Positions 54,044 to 62,695 are shown, counted from the first letter of the stretch. The stretch: 64,000 bases of DNA from Lachnospiraceae bacterium AC2028 (GCA_000702685.1 JNJD01000011.1:62001-126000), one strand, 5' to 3'. The notes: a model not told the origin generated them from the sequence alone. Numbers and translations are program-made.

Positions 54044-55795
54044 TTATGCGTTTGAATATTGTGCTGTATAAAGATCGTAATAGAAACCTTTTGAAGCAAG
54101 AAGCGAATCGTGAGTACCGGTTTCGATAACATGACCGTCCTTCATTACGAGAATGAGGTCCGCTTCCTTGATCGTCGATAATCTGTGGGCAACGATGAAA
54201 CTCGTACGCCCTTTCATGAGCTTTGCAAATGCACTCTGTATCTTAAGCTCGGTTCTGGTATCGATCGAGCTTGTAGCTTCATCGAGGATGAGCATCGGAG
54301 GAAGTGCGAGCATTACCCTTGAAATACAAAGGAGCTGCTTCTGTCCCTGTGAAAGACCTTCTCCGTCCTCTCCTATGATCGTCTGATATCCGTTTTCCAG
54401 TCTCTTGATGAATCCGTGTGCGTGTGATGCCTTAGCTGCTTCAATTACTTCTTCATCACTTGCATCGGGCTTTCCCATGCGGATATTGTCCATTATCGTT
54501 CCGGACTTAAGCCAGGTCTCCTGAAGAACCATTCCGTAACAGTTACGAAGATCCTTTCTCGAGATCTCCCTGATGTCCTTGCCGTCCACTTTGATACATC
54601 CGCTGACCGGTTCATAGAATCTCATAAGGAGATTGATTATTGTAGTCTTACCGCATCCGGTAGGTCCTACTATCGCTATCCTCTGACCGCTCGATACGCT
54701 GACATTAAGATCTTCGATAAGAGGTCTGTCGGGAACATAACTGAAATCAACATTTTCTATGTCAACATTACCGGCGACGCTGTCCTTGGCTACAGGCTCC
54801 GCAGCTTCGGCGATAACGCTCTTTTCATCTATCAGTTCGAATATCCTTCCCGCGCAGACAAGTGCGTTCTGGAATTCGGTTATGACTCCGGATATCTCAT
54901 TGAAGGGTTTTGTGTACTGGCTTGCATATCCGAGGAATGCAGTAAGTCCGCCGATGGTTATGCCGCCGTTTATGGCATAGATCGCACCGCCGACTCCGAC
55001 AAGTGCATAGACACAGGAATTGACAAATCTCGTCGAGGGATTTGTAAGACTGGAAATAAAGATTGCCTTCAGCGAAGCATTGCAAAGCGTTTCGTCAGCC
55101 TTATCAAACTGCTCTGTCGCTTCGTCTTCGTATGAAAAAACTCTGACCGTCTTCTGTGAAGAGATCATCTCTTCGGTAAGCTCGGTAAGAACACCTCTCG
55201 CTTCGGACTGGGCTTTAAACATCGAATGGGATCTTGTCGCAATGAATCTTGCAACAAGAAGAGACAGGGGCGTGATTATCACGACCAAAAGAGCGATGAG
55301 AGGGCTCATCCTAACCATAAAGATAAGAGTTCCGATTATCGTCATAAGACCCGTAAAAAGCTGTGTAAAGCCCATCAGAAGGCCGTCTGCGAATGTATCC
55401 GCATCCGTTATCATACGGCTGAGCACATCGCCGGTCCTGTGAGAATCAAGATAGCTTATAGAAAGCTCCTGGATCTTCTTCATCGCATCATTTCTGATAT
55501 CTCTTACCACATTATATGTAATGTGATTTCCGAGCCTGCTCATAAGATACTGGAAAAATGCGGAAATAAGCGCTGCTACACCGACCTTTCCGGCCGAGGC
55601 GATAACGGCATCCATATCTATGTTTCCGGGTCCGACGGTAAGAAGATCCACGGCTCTTCCCGTAAGTACCGGAATGTACAGTGAAAATGCCACAGAAACA
55701 GCGGCAAAAATGAGCACAAAGATTCCCGCAGGAATATATCTTCCGATATATTCAAACAGTCTCTTTATTGTCTTTTTGCCGCTTTTATTCTTCAT
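54044..55795 (-). CDS. ABC exporter half-transporter, canonical nucleotide site
   Basis: 583 residues from ATG 55795 (a TTG lies directly before it; neither has a good ribosome site). Six membrane helices fill residues 15-310. The ATPase domain has Walker A VGPTGCGKTT, signature LSQGQKQ, Walker B MLILDEATSSID and the H-loop IVAHRLS. The LSQGQ signature with an intact Glu and His is typical of the canonical subunit in heterodimeric exporters of the TM287/288, LmrCD and BmrCD type. The degenerate partner is expected next door but is 4.4 kb upstream, at 60188-61972. Confidence 0.9.
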   Translation of the reverse strand: MKNKSGKKTIKRLFEYIGRYIPAGIFVLIFAAVSVAFSLYIPVLTGRAVDLLTVGPGNIDMDAVIASAGKVGVAALISAFFQYLMSRLGNHITYNVVRDIRNDAMKKIQELSISYLDSHRTGDVLSRMITDADTFADGLLMGFTQLFTGLMTIIGTLIFMVRMSPLIALLVVIITPLSLLVARFIATRSHSMFKAQSEARGVLTELTEEMISSQKTVRVFSYEDEATEQFDKADETLCNASLKAIFISSLTNPSTRFVNSCVYALVGVGGAIYAINGGITIGGLTAFLGYASQYTKPFNEISGVITEFQNALVCAGRIFELIDEKSVIAEAAEPVAKDSVAGNVDIENVDFSYVPDRPLIEDLNVSVSSGQRIAIVGPTGCGKTTIINLLMRFYEPVSGCIKVDGKDIREISRKDLRNCYGMVLQETWLKSGTIMDNIRMGKPDASDEEVIEAAKASHAHGFIKRLENGYQTIIGEDGEGLSQGQKQLLCISRVMLALPPMLILDEATSSIDTRTELKIQSAFAKLMKGRTSFIVAHRLSTIKEADLILVMKDGHVIETGTHDSLLASKGFYYDLYTAQYSNA

Positions 55796-55827
55796 CAAAT
55801 ATTCAGGTTAATCCGAGGAACATTTTT

Positions 55828-55855
55828 GAGTCACAGGGACAGTCCCTTCTGACTC
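55828..55855. repeat. Family B palindromic repeat, diverged
   Basis: GAGTCA/TGACTC arms around GGGAC/GTCCC with several mismatched bases between. Together with the copy at 55889 it fills the gap between the ACT gene and the ABC exporter. Confidence 0.7.
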
Positions 55856-55888
55856 TTCATACAATATTCAAGTTAAACTGCGGAACAG

Positions 55889-55926
55889 ATTATGAGTCAG
55901 GGGGGACTGTCCCCGTGACTCATAAT
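55889..55926. repeat. Family B palindromic repeat overlapping the ACT-gene stop
   Basis: 38 bp: outer arms ATTATGAGTCA/TGACTCATAAT, inner GGGGAC/GTCCCC, centred on T. The TGA stop of the ACT-domain gene (55920-55922) is part of the right arm. Confidence 0.8.
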
Positions 55927-56354
55927 GTGGGGATATCGTCCTGTGATACAACGCGGATGCCGGCCTTGGTAAGTGCAGCCTGCGCAACCTTGTGATCGTT
56001 TACACGGAATACCATGTATGCCTTGTTTCCGGAATTTTCAGCGGAAAGCGCATACATATATTCAAGGTTGATCTTCTCGTCGGCAAATACCTTGAGGATC
56101 ATGCTGAGGCCCCCGGGAATATCGGGGATCTCGGCAACGACAACGCTCGTGAGCTTGTTGATGTAATTTGAATCCTTGAGCACGGTTGTTGCTTCGTAAA
56201 CATCGTCAACGATGATACGGACGATTCCGAAACCCTCGGTCTCTGCAAGGGAGATACCTCTCATGTTGATGCCGCGCTCAGCAAGAACTTCTGTCATCTC
56301 ACACATTTTACCGGGCTTATTTTCAAGAAATATTGAGATCTGTTTAACGCTCAT
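55920..56354 (-). CDS. Tandem ACT-domain protein of the indolepyruvate oxidoreductase cluster
   Basis: 144 residues: two ACT domains, residues 3-68 (QISIFLENKPGKMCEMTEVL) and 70-140 (SVVVAEIPDIPGGLSMILKV). Such free-standing ACT proteins bind small ligands, often amino acids, and occur beside phenylacetate-CoA ligase and IorAB in many anaerobes. It may sense an aromatic amino acid and regulate the neighbours; this is inferred from context. AAGGAGG precedes the ATG. Confidence 0.9.
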   Translation of the reverse strand: MSVKQISIFLENKPGKMCEMTEVLAERGINMRGISLAETEGFGIVRIIVDDVYEATTVLKDSNYINKLTSVVVAEIPDIPGGLSMILKVFADEKINLEYMYALSAENSGNKAYMVFRVNDHKVAQAALTKAGIRVVSQDDIPTL

Positions 56355-56369
56355 ATAAGTACCTCCTTA

Positions 56370-57671
56370 TCAGATTTTTCTCTTATCGATTACACGTACC
56401 GCCTTGCCTTCGCTTCTTGCGATGGTCTGGGGAGCTACGAGTGTGACCTTAGCCTTTATTCCGAGCATGTTTACAAGGCCCTGCATGAGCTCATTCTGAG
56501 CCTTGGTGATATCGGATACGTTATCGGTGAACATCTCGGGAGTCATCTCTACCTGGATATCGAATGTATCGGTGTTGTTCACGCGGTCAACGATGATCTG
56601 GTAGTTAGCCTGATAACCGTGCTCGAGAAGAACGGTTTCGATCTGTGAAGGGAATACATTGACTCCGCGGATGATGAGCATGTCATCGCTTCTTCCCATG
56701 GGCTTGGCCATTCTGATGAATGTTCTTCCGCAGCTGCACTTTTCCTTGGAAAGTCTGCAGATATCCTTGGTGCGGTATCTCATCATCGGGAATGCTTTCT
56801 TATCGATAGCGGTGAAAACAAGTTCTCCGGTCGATCCGTCGGGAAGGACTTCAAGCGTATCGGGATCGATGATCTCCGCAATGAAGTGGTCCTCGTTGAT
56901 GTGCATTCCGTGCTGTTCGCTGCACTCATATGCAACGCCGGGACCCGAAAGCTCGGTAAGTCCGTAGATATCATATGCCTTGATGCCGAGAGACTCTTCG
57001 ATGCTCTTTCTCATCTCCTCGCTCCATGCCTCTGCGCCGAAGATGCCGGCCTTAAGAGGGATGTCATCGGGAGTAAGTCCCATCTCCTTCATGGATTCAC
57101 CGAGGTATGCGGCATATGAAGGAGTACAGCAGATTATGGATGCGTTAAGATCCTGTATGAACATGATCTGACGCTCGGTATTTCCGGATGACATGGGAAC
57201 TGTCATGCAGCCTACCTTCTGGCTTCCACCGTGAACTCCGAGGCCGCCGGTAAAGAGACCGTAACCGTAAGAAATCTGTACGACATCCTCCTCGGATGCA
57301 CCGGCAGCAACAAGTGCTCTTGCGCAGCAGGTCTCCCACATATCAAGGTCTTCCTGCGAATAATATGCGATAACTCTTTTTCCTGTGGTTCCGGAAGTTG
57401 AATGGATCCTTACGACATCCTTCTTGGGAACGCCGAGGAGTCCGTCGGGATAAGTCTCCCTGAGATCTGCCTTGGACATAAAGGGAAGCTTGTGAAGATC
57501 TTCGATGGACTTGATGTCATCGGGCGTAACTCCCGCCTTCTCCATCTTCTTGCGATAATAAGGAACATTGTCCCATACATGCTTTACCTGCTCGACAAGC
57601 TTTTCGTTCTGAATCTTTGTGATCTCTTCTCTCGAAGCGCATTCCGCTTCTTTCTGAAAATACCTTTCCAC
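56370..57671 (-). CDS. paaK: Phenylacetate-CoA ligase family enzyme
   Basis: 433 residues starting at GTG 57671, which has AGGAG seven bases upstream. An ATG-free extension to 57716 would be encoded by the palindrome and is rejected. Adenylate-forming motifs: STSGTTGKRVIAYY, DIYGLTELSGPG, YRTKDICRLS and the four-Cys-type CSCGRTF loop. It interconverts aryl-acetate, CoA and ATP with aryl-acetyl-CoA. With IorAB it would turn arylpyruvates to aryl-acetyl-CoA and then to the acid with ATP synthesis, or the reverse. Confidence 0.92.
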   Translation of the reverse strand: MERYFQKEAECASREEITKIQNEKLVEQVKHVWDNVPYYRKKMEKAGVTPDDIKSIEDLHKLPFMSKADLRETYPDGLLGVPKKDVVRIHSTSGTTGKRVIAYYSQEDLDMWETCCARALVAAGASEEDVVQISYGYGLFTGGLGVHGGSQKVGCMTVPMSSGNTERQIMFIQDLNASIICCTPSYAAYLGESMKEMGLTPDDIPLKAGIFGAEAWSEEMRKSIEESLGIKAYDIYGLTELSGPGVAYECSEQHGMHINEDHFIAEIIDPDTLEVLPDGSTGELVFTAIDKKAFPMMRYRTKDICRLSKEKCSCGRTFIRMAKPMGRSDDMLIIRGVNVFPSQIETVLLEHGYQANYQIIVDRVNNTDTFDIQVEMTPEMFTDNVSDITKAQNELMQGLVNMLGIKAKVTLVAPQTIARSEGKAVRVIDKRKI

Positions 57672-57687
57672 TTTTTTTCTCCTGATG

Positions 57688-57716
57688 GTGAACAAGGGGA
57701 CGGTTCCTCCGTTCAC
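57688..57716 (+). repeat. Family A palindromic repeat
   Basis: GTGAAC, AA, GGGGACGGTTCC, TCC, GTTCAC. First half of a head-to-head pair with 57733; the two are separated by a T-rich 16 bp and could fold into one long hairpin. Confidence 0.85.
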
Positions 57717-57732
57717 GTTTTTGATTTTTTAA

Positions 57733-57761
57733 GTGAACGGGGGAACCGTCCCCCTGTTCAC
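57733..57761 (-). repeat. Family A palindromic repeat, opposite orientation
   Basis: On the minus strand: GTGAAC, AG, GGGGACGGTTCC, CCC, GTTCAC. It begins one base past the iorB stop codon. With the copy at 57688 it forms a 74-bp inverted pair between iorB and paaK, with a T-run in the middle on the plus strand and A-run on the minus strand. Confidence 0.85.
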
Positions 57762-57762
57762 T

Positions 57763-58335
57763 TTACGCGTTTTTGCCGAGCTCAAATGCCTTTTTGTTCA
57801 TTTCAAGGAACTTGGCGGGAACGATTGCTTCCATTGCTTTCATCCATGCCTCTTCGGGCATATCGAAATAATGTGAAAGACGTCCCATAAGGACTATGTT
57901 AACTGCCTTGGATGATCCTGCCTCTTCCGCAAGTGCAAGGCAGTCAAGTGCATCAACCTTTGCACCGGTCGCTTTCATTTTCTCAACAAGATCCTCGGGA
58001 TACTGCATCGCGCCCGTGATGACGGGCATGGGATCGATCTGCTGGATATTGGTAACGATCTGACCGTCCTTCTTAAGGTAAGGAAGCCATCTTGCGGCTT
58101 CGAGGAGCTCAAAAGAAACTATTACGTCAGCCTCACCCTCATCGATAACGGGAGAATAAACATGCTCGCCGTATCTTACATAAGTAACAACGCTTCCGCC
58201 TCTCTGGCTCATTCCGTGAACTTCGGAAACCTTTACATCATATCCTTCATCGAGAAGGAGTCGTCCGAGAAGCTTACTTGCAAGGAGTGAACCCTGTCCG
58301 CCGACTCCCACTATCATTACATTCTTCGTACTCAT
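57763..58335 (-). CDS. iorB: Indolepyruvate:ferredoxin oxidoreductase beta subunit
   Basis: 190 residues of the pyruvate/ketoisovalerate oxidoreductase gamma-type fold: MIVGVGGQGSLLASKLLG, EVHGMSQRGGSV and YSPVIDEGEADVIVSFE. The subunit pairs with IorA. AGGAGG precedes the ATG, two bases after the iorA stop codon. Confidence 0.94.
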   Translation of the reverse strand: MSTKNVMIVGVGGQGSLLASKLLGRLLLDEGYDVKVSEVHGMSQRGGSVVTYVRYGEHVYSPVIDEGEADVIVSFELLEAARWLPYLKKDGQIVTNIQQIDPMPVITGAMQYPEDLVEKMKATGAKVDALDCLALAEEAGSSKAVNIVLMGRLSHYFDMPEEAWMKAMEAIVPAKFLEMNKKAFELGKNA

Positions 58336-58337
58336 CT

Positions 58338-60116
58338 TCAGTCCTCCTTCTGGCAGGATTCAAATGCTCCTACCGGGCAAAGCTGCTCGCAGATTCCGCA
58401 ACCGACGCAAAGAGTATTGTCGATATGCGCTTTTCCGTCCTTCATGGAGATTGCGGGACATCCGATCTTCATGCAGGACTTGCAGCCTACGCACTTATCC
58501 CTGTTAACCTTGAGAGGAGGATTGTGCTTTACATTCTTGAGAAGTGCACAGGGTCTTCTTGAGATGATGACCGAAGGAGCCTTGACGGCAAGTTCTTCCT
58601 TGATCGCATCATCGCATGCCTTAAGATCGTAAGGATCGACTACGCGCACACGCTCGAATCCCATTGAACGGCAGAGAGCTTCAAGATCGATCTTACCTGC
58701 GGGATCGCCCTTGATGTTAAGACCGGTCGTAGGATTCTGCTGATGTCCGGTCATACCTGTGATCGAATTATCAAGGATGATGACGGTTGAATCGGACTGG
58801 TTATATGCGATGTTTGCAAGGCCGGTCATACCTGAGTGCATAAAGGTTGAATCACCGATGACCGCAACGGTCTTACCTTCGTTCTCACCGCCGCCTGCCT
58901 TGTTGAATCCGTGGATCGCACTTACGGATGCACCCATGCAGAGGGTCATATCCATTGCAGAAAGAGGTGCCACTGCTCCGAGAGTGTAGCATCCGATATC
59001 TCCGAGTACGGTGCACTTGTTCTTGCTGAGTGTATAGAAAAGTCCTCTGTGGGGGCATCCCGCACACATTACGGGAGGTCTCATCGGTATCTGATCATTT
59101 ACGGAAGAAATCTCTTCTCCGCTGTACTCAGCGCCGGTAACAAGAGGTGACAGGCACTTTTTGAGGAGATTCTGTGAGAACTCTCCGCAGATGGGAAGAA
59201 CATCCTTACCGTAAACACTGAGTCCGAGTGCCCTGCAGTGATTTTCAATGATGGGATCGAGCTCTTCGGCAACAATAACGGTATCAACCTTGGATGCGAA
59301 ATCCCTGATGAGATTTACGGGAAGAGGATTTACCATTCCGAGCTTGAGAACGGAAACGGTATTTCCGAATGCTTCCCTTACATACTGATATGTTGTAGAG
59401 CAGGTGATGATACCGACATGCTTTCCGGAAGCGGATGCATCCCTCATCTCAACTCTGTTAAAAGAAGCCGTCTCAGCAAGCTCGCGGAGCTTAGCGGTCC
59501 TCTCTTCAACAAAGGGATGCCTCTTGATTGCATTACCGGGCATCATGACATTCTTGGGAATGTTCTTTTCGTAAGGTTTTCTTGCAATCTGTGCTCTCTC
59601 GGAAGTCTCGACAACCGACTGTGAGTGTGCAACACGTGTGCACATCTTCACAATGACGGGAGTGTCATATTCTTCGGAAAGATCATATGCAAGCTTTACA
59701 AAAGAAAGAGTCTCTCCGGAATCCGAAGGCTCGAGCATGGGAACCTTGGATGCGATCGCATGATGTCTGGAATCCTGCTCATTCTGTGATGAATGCATTC
59801 CCGCATCATCGGCTACGCAGATAACAACACCGCCGTTAACGCCGGTGTATGACATTGTATAAAGGGGATCGGCTGCAACGTTAAGGCCTACATGCTTCAT
59901 TCCGCAGTAGCTGCGTGCACCTGCAAGTGATGCACCGAAAGCCGCTTCCATCGCAACCTTCTCATTGGGTGCCCATTCGCAGTAGATCTCATCATACTTT
60001 ACCGCCTCTTCCGTAACCTCGGTACTGGGCGTGCCGGGATAACTGGAAATAAAAGAACAGCCCGCTTCGTACAGTCCGCGTGCAAATGCTTTATTTCCGA
60101 GCATTAACTCCTTCAT
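58338..60116 (-). CDS. iorA: Indolepyruvate:ferredoxin oxidoreductase alpha subunit
   Basis: 592 residues. The N-terminal pyrimidine domain begins FARGLYEAGCSFISSYPGTP; the thiamine diphosphate domain has GDIGCYTLG and GDSTFMHSGMTGLANIAYNQ. The C-terminus has two [4Fe-4S] sites (CVGCKSCMKIGCP and CVGCGICEQLCP). It oxidatively decarboxylates aryl pyruvates from Trp, Phe and Tyr to aryl-acetyl-CoA, reducing ferredoxin. AGGAGG is 11 bp before the ATG. A TATAAT-like hexamer at 60167-60172 may be its promoter, without a clear -35. Confidence 0.95.
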   Translation of the reverse strand: MKELMLGNKAFARGLYEAGCSFISSYPGTPSTEVTEEAVKYDEIYCEWAPNEKVAMEAAFGASLAGARSYCGMKHVGLNVAADPLYTMSYTGVNGGVVICVADDAGMHSSQNEQDSRHHAIASKVPMLEPSDSGETLSFVKLAYDLSEEYDTPVIVKMCTRVAHSQSVVETSERAQIARKPYEKNIPKNVMMPGNAIKRHPFVEERTAKLRELAETASFNRVEMRDASASGKHVGIITCSTTYQYVREAFGNTVSVLKLGMVNPLPVNLIRDFASKVDTVIVAEELDPIIENHCRALGLSVYGKDVLPICGEFSQNLLKKCLSPLVTGAEYSGEEISSVNDQIPMRPPVMCAGCPHRGLFYTLSKNKCTVLGDIGCYTLGAVAPLSAMDMTLCMGASVSAIHGFNKAGGGENEGKTVAVIGDSTFMHSGMTGLANIAYNQSDSTVIILDNSITGMTGHQQNPTTGLNIKGDPAGKIDLEALCRSMGFERVRVVDPYDLKACDDAIKEELAVKAPSVIISRRPCALLKNVKHNPPLKVNRDKCVGCKSCMKIGCPAISMKDGKAHIDNTLCVGCGICEQLCPVGAFESCQKED

Positions 60117-60187
60117 TTATTTATTTCCTCCTACACTTTATTTGCCTGATACAAATAATTTTTTATATTATATTTCCCATTCGGGAT

Positions 60188-61972
60188 TTAATTCTTCCTC
60201 TCGAACTGAGAATAATATATCTCCTCATATACATCGCAGGTTTTGAGAAGCTCTTCGTGAGTTCCTATGCCTGCGGCTTTTCCGTCATCAAGCACTATGA
60301 TCATATCGGCATTCATAACGGATGAAGCTCTCTGGGATACGATGAATACTGTTGCATCATCGATCTTCGCGATCTCCTCACGGATATTCTTCTCGGTAAG
60401 GAAATCAAGTGCTGATGTCGAATCATCAAGGATGAGTATCTCCGGTTTTCTGACAAGCGCTCTTGCAATGGTAAGACGCTGTCTCTGACCGCCGGAATAA
60501 TTCTTTCCGTTCTGAAGAACCTCCGCTTCAAGTCCTCCCTTTTCGGATACAAAATCGAATGCCTGAGCTTTCTTAAGGCATGAGATCATCTCATCATCCG
60601 TGGCATCGCCGTTTCCTATCTGCATATTGGAACGTACGGTTCCCTTGAAAAGAACAGCCTTCTGAGGTACAACTCCTATCCTCTCGCGAAGCTTTACTTT
60701 ATCGGAAGACTTAACGTCTTCACCGAAGACTTTAACGCTTCCTTCCGTCGCTTCATACATTCCGGGGATCAGGTTTATGAGCGAACTCTTGCCCGAACCT
60801 GTACCGCCTATGATTCCCACGGTCATTCCCTTCTTCACCGAAAAAGAAATACCTGAGATCGCAGGTTCGCTGCCTTTCGAATACCGGAGCGAAACGTTGT
60901 CAAATACTACGATGTCATCTGCGAACGGAGGGACGGTTCCTGTGTTCACCGCAGGATCAGCGCATTCACCCGAAAAGGTATCCGCATTCATCGAATCTTG
61001 ACCGGAAGTGAACGCAGGAACCGTCCCCTCGTTTCCGCCCTCCAGCACTGATGCGACTCTCTGTGATGAAGCAAGTGACTTTGTTATCGTAACGATCAGA
61101 TTGGTGAGCTTTAAAAGTTCAACCAGTATCTGGCTCATATAGTTCAGTATCGCAACAGCCTGTCCCTGCGAGATCGCACCGATATTTACTCTTACCGCTC
61201 CCTTATAGATAAGGAACATGACCGCCGCATTTACAACGATGAACGTTACGGGATTTGTAAGTGCCGTAAAATTCGATGCACTTATCTGCTTCTTTTTAAG
61301 TGCTTCATTCTTTTCGGTGAACGCATTTTTTTCATCATCCTGAAGATTGAATGCACGGATGACCCTGACACCGGTAAGATTCTCTCTCGAAGAAAGCATT
61401 ACCGCATCAAGGAGCTTCTGGACCTTCGAAAACATCGGTATGCTCAGGCGCGTAATGCCTATGACGATCACCGCAAGTACGGGCACGGCAACGCAGAATA
61501 TAAGCGCGCTGGGTACATCGATAGTAAATGCCATTATCATTGCACCGAAGACAATGATCGGGCTCCTGAGCAGAAGCCTTAATGTCATATTGATACCGGT
61601 CTGTACCTGGTTGATATCCGATGTCATCCTGGTAATAAGAGTTGAAGTGCCTGCCTTGTCAACCTCCGTAGCTTCCATGCTCATGATACGTGCAAAGAGC
61701 TGCTTTCTAAGGCTTCCGGATACTCCCACGGCCGCTTTGGCCGCAAAGTACTGTGCCGTTATCGCAACGATAAGTCCCGCTGCGGCAAGTGCGATAAGTA
61801 TGATCCCGTTTTGGAAGATAACGCTCTTATCGGACTTTACTATTCCGATATCGATTATCCGGGCCATAACAAGAGGTACAAAGAGTTCAAAGCATGCCTC
61901 GGTCAACTTAAAAAAAGGGGCAAAGAATGCCTCTTTTTTATAATTTTTTAACCAGGACAGAAAAATCTTCAT
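60188..61972 (-). CDS. ABC exporter half-transporter, degenerate nucleotide site, with palindrome-derived linker
   Basis: 594 residues. Six membrane helices (residues 15-300), then an unusual linker at 310-352, then the ATPase domain: Walker A IGGTGSGKSS, signature YSGGQRQ, Walker B ILILDDSTSALD (Asp where the catalytic Glu belongs) and FIVSQRASS (Gln where the H-loop His belongs). This is the degenerate-site subunit of a heterodimeric exporter; its canonical partner is very probably the gene at 54044. Two family A palindromes (61008-61036 and 60921-60949) lie in frame within the linker, encoding GTVPAF and GTVPPF. Four genes separate it from its presumed partner. Confidence 0.9.
   Translation of the reverse strand: MKIFLSWLKNYKKEAFFAPFFKLTEACFELFVPLVMARIIDIGIVKSDKSVIFQNGIILIALAAAGLIVAITAQYFAAKAAVGVSGSLRKQLFARIMSMEATEVDKAGTSTLITRMTSDINQVQTGINMTLRLLLRSPIIVFGAMIMAFTIDVPSALIFCVAVPVLAVIVIGITRLSIPMFSKVQKLLDAVMLSSRENLTGVRVIRAFNLQDDEKNAFTEKNEALKKKQISASNFTALTNPVTFIVVNAAVMFLIYKGAVRVNIGAISQGQAVAILNYMSQILVELLKLTNLIVTITKSLASSQRVASVLEGGNEGTVPAFTSGQDSMNADTFSGECADPAVNTGTVPPFADDIVVFDNVSLRYSKGSEPAISGISFSVKKGMTVGIIGGTGSGKSSLINLIPGMYEATEGSVKVFGEDVKSSDKVKLRERIGVVPQKAVLFKGTVRSNMQIGNGDATDDEMISCLKKAQAFDFVSEKGGLEAEVLQNGKNYSGGQRQRLTIARALVRKPEILILDDSTSALDFLTEKNIREEIAKIDDATVFIVSQRASSVMNADMIIVLDDGKAAGIGTHEELLKTCDVYEEIYYSQFERKN
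60921..60949 (+). repeat. Family A palindromic repeat inside an ABC transporter gene
   Basis: GCGAAC, GG, AGGGACGGTTCC, TGT, GTTCAC. In-frame, about residues 342-351 of the protein. Confidence 0.85.
61008..61036 (-). repeat. Family A palindromic repeat inside an ABC transporter gene
   Basis: On the minus strand: GGAAAC, GA, GGGGACGGTTCC, TGC, GTTCAC. About residues 313-322. Opposite orientation to the copy at 60921. Confidence 0.85.
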
Positions 61973-61993
61973 ACAATCCTCAAAAATCCCTTA

Positions 61994-62695
61994 TCAGGAC
62001 AGTTTCTCACAAACGCAGAGAGAATACCCTTCCGGGTTGTTGTTCTCATTCCACATATAATATCTGGACAATCCCTTGGACAGATCGGAAAAATCCCTGT
62101 GAAGTCCGGGAACAAGGCCTCCGCCTTCACACTTGCCCCATGCTTCCTTGCGTGACCAGAAGGTATAGAAAAGAGCGGGATCCCTGCCGATCAAAAACGA
62201 CTCTTTCTCGGTAAAATATCTGGTCGATATCTTCTCGGTATTGATCGGTTTTCTCTCCTGTATGTCGATACCGATCTCATAATACGAAAGGGCAAGAGCA
62301 ACGTATTTTCCCGAATGTGAAATACTTAAAAAAGGGATTCCGGTCTCACCTACGGGAATATCGATGTCGGGTTCAAGATATGGCTTCCCTGAATTCTCGA
62401 TACTGTACGCAAGCTTTATGGGCTCACCGTTTCTCTCAAGAACCCTGACCGCTTCTTCCGCTTTGAGCGCAATGGGAATACCCTTTGCGGCTCTTGAAAC
62501 ATCCTCGACATAGCCTCTTGCGGCAAGCTGGAGAGCAAGCCCGACACCGAGGGATAATCCTCTGGCAGACATGCTTCTGCACTTATCGGCCTTGTCCCTT
62601 CTGTAGCTGTCGATCAGTTCGCGTGCCCTTTCACAAAGTCCGCGTCCCGATTCTTCATCCTGCAATTGTTCCACGTCGATCAGATATAATCTCAT
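61994..62695 (-). CDS. Sfp-type 4'-phosphopantetheinyl transferase
   Basis: 233 residues. KPYLEPDIDIPVGETGIPFLSISHSGKYVALA matches the Sfp fold. The first metal motif is GIDIQER, where the second acidic ligand of Sfp (GIDIE) is Gln. The second is FWSRKEAWGK. It transfers phosphopantetheine from CoA to a carrier protein; the carrier is not in the window. The gene follows aspS by 39 bp and precedes the ABC exporter by 21 bp. Fatty-acid carrier activation normally uses AcpS, so a secondary-metabolite role is possible. Confidence 0.88.
   Translation of the reverse strand: MRLYLIDVEQLQDEESGRGLCERARELIDSYRRDKADKCRSMSARGLSLGVGLALQLAARGYVEDVSRAAKGIPIALKAEEAVRVLERNGEPIKLAYSIENSGKPYLEPDIDIPVGETGIPFLSISHSGKYVALALSYYEIGIDIQERKPINTEKISTRYFTEKESFLIGRDPALFYTFWSRKEAWGKCEGGGLVPGLHRDFSDLSKGLSRYYMWNENNNPEGYSLCVCEKLS

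Noticed and set aside
57672-57716. N-terminal extension of PaaK
   Set aside because: It would be encoded by the family A palindrome; the GTG at 57671 has a good ribosome site and matches the family's N-terminus.
60121-60187. Terminator between the ABC exporter and iorA
   Set aside because: No convincing hairpin; only an AT-rich stretch with a TATAAT-like hexamer.
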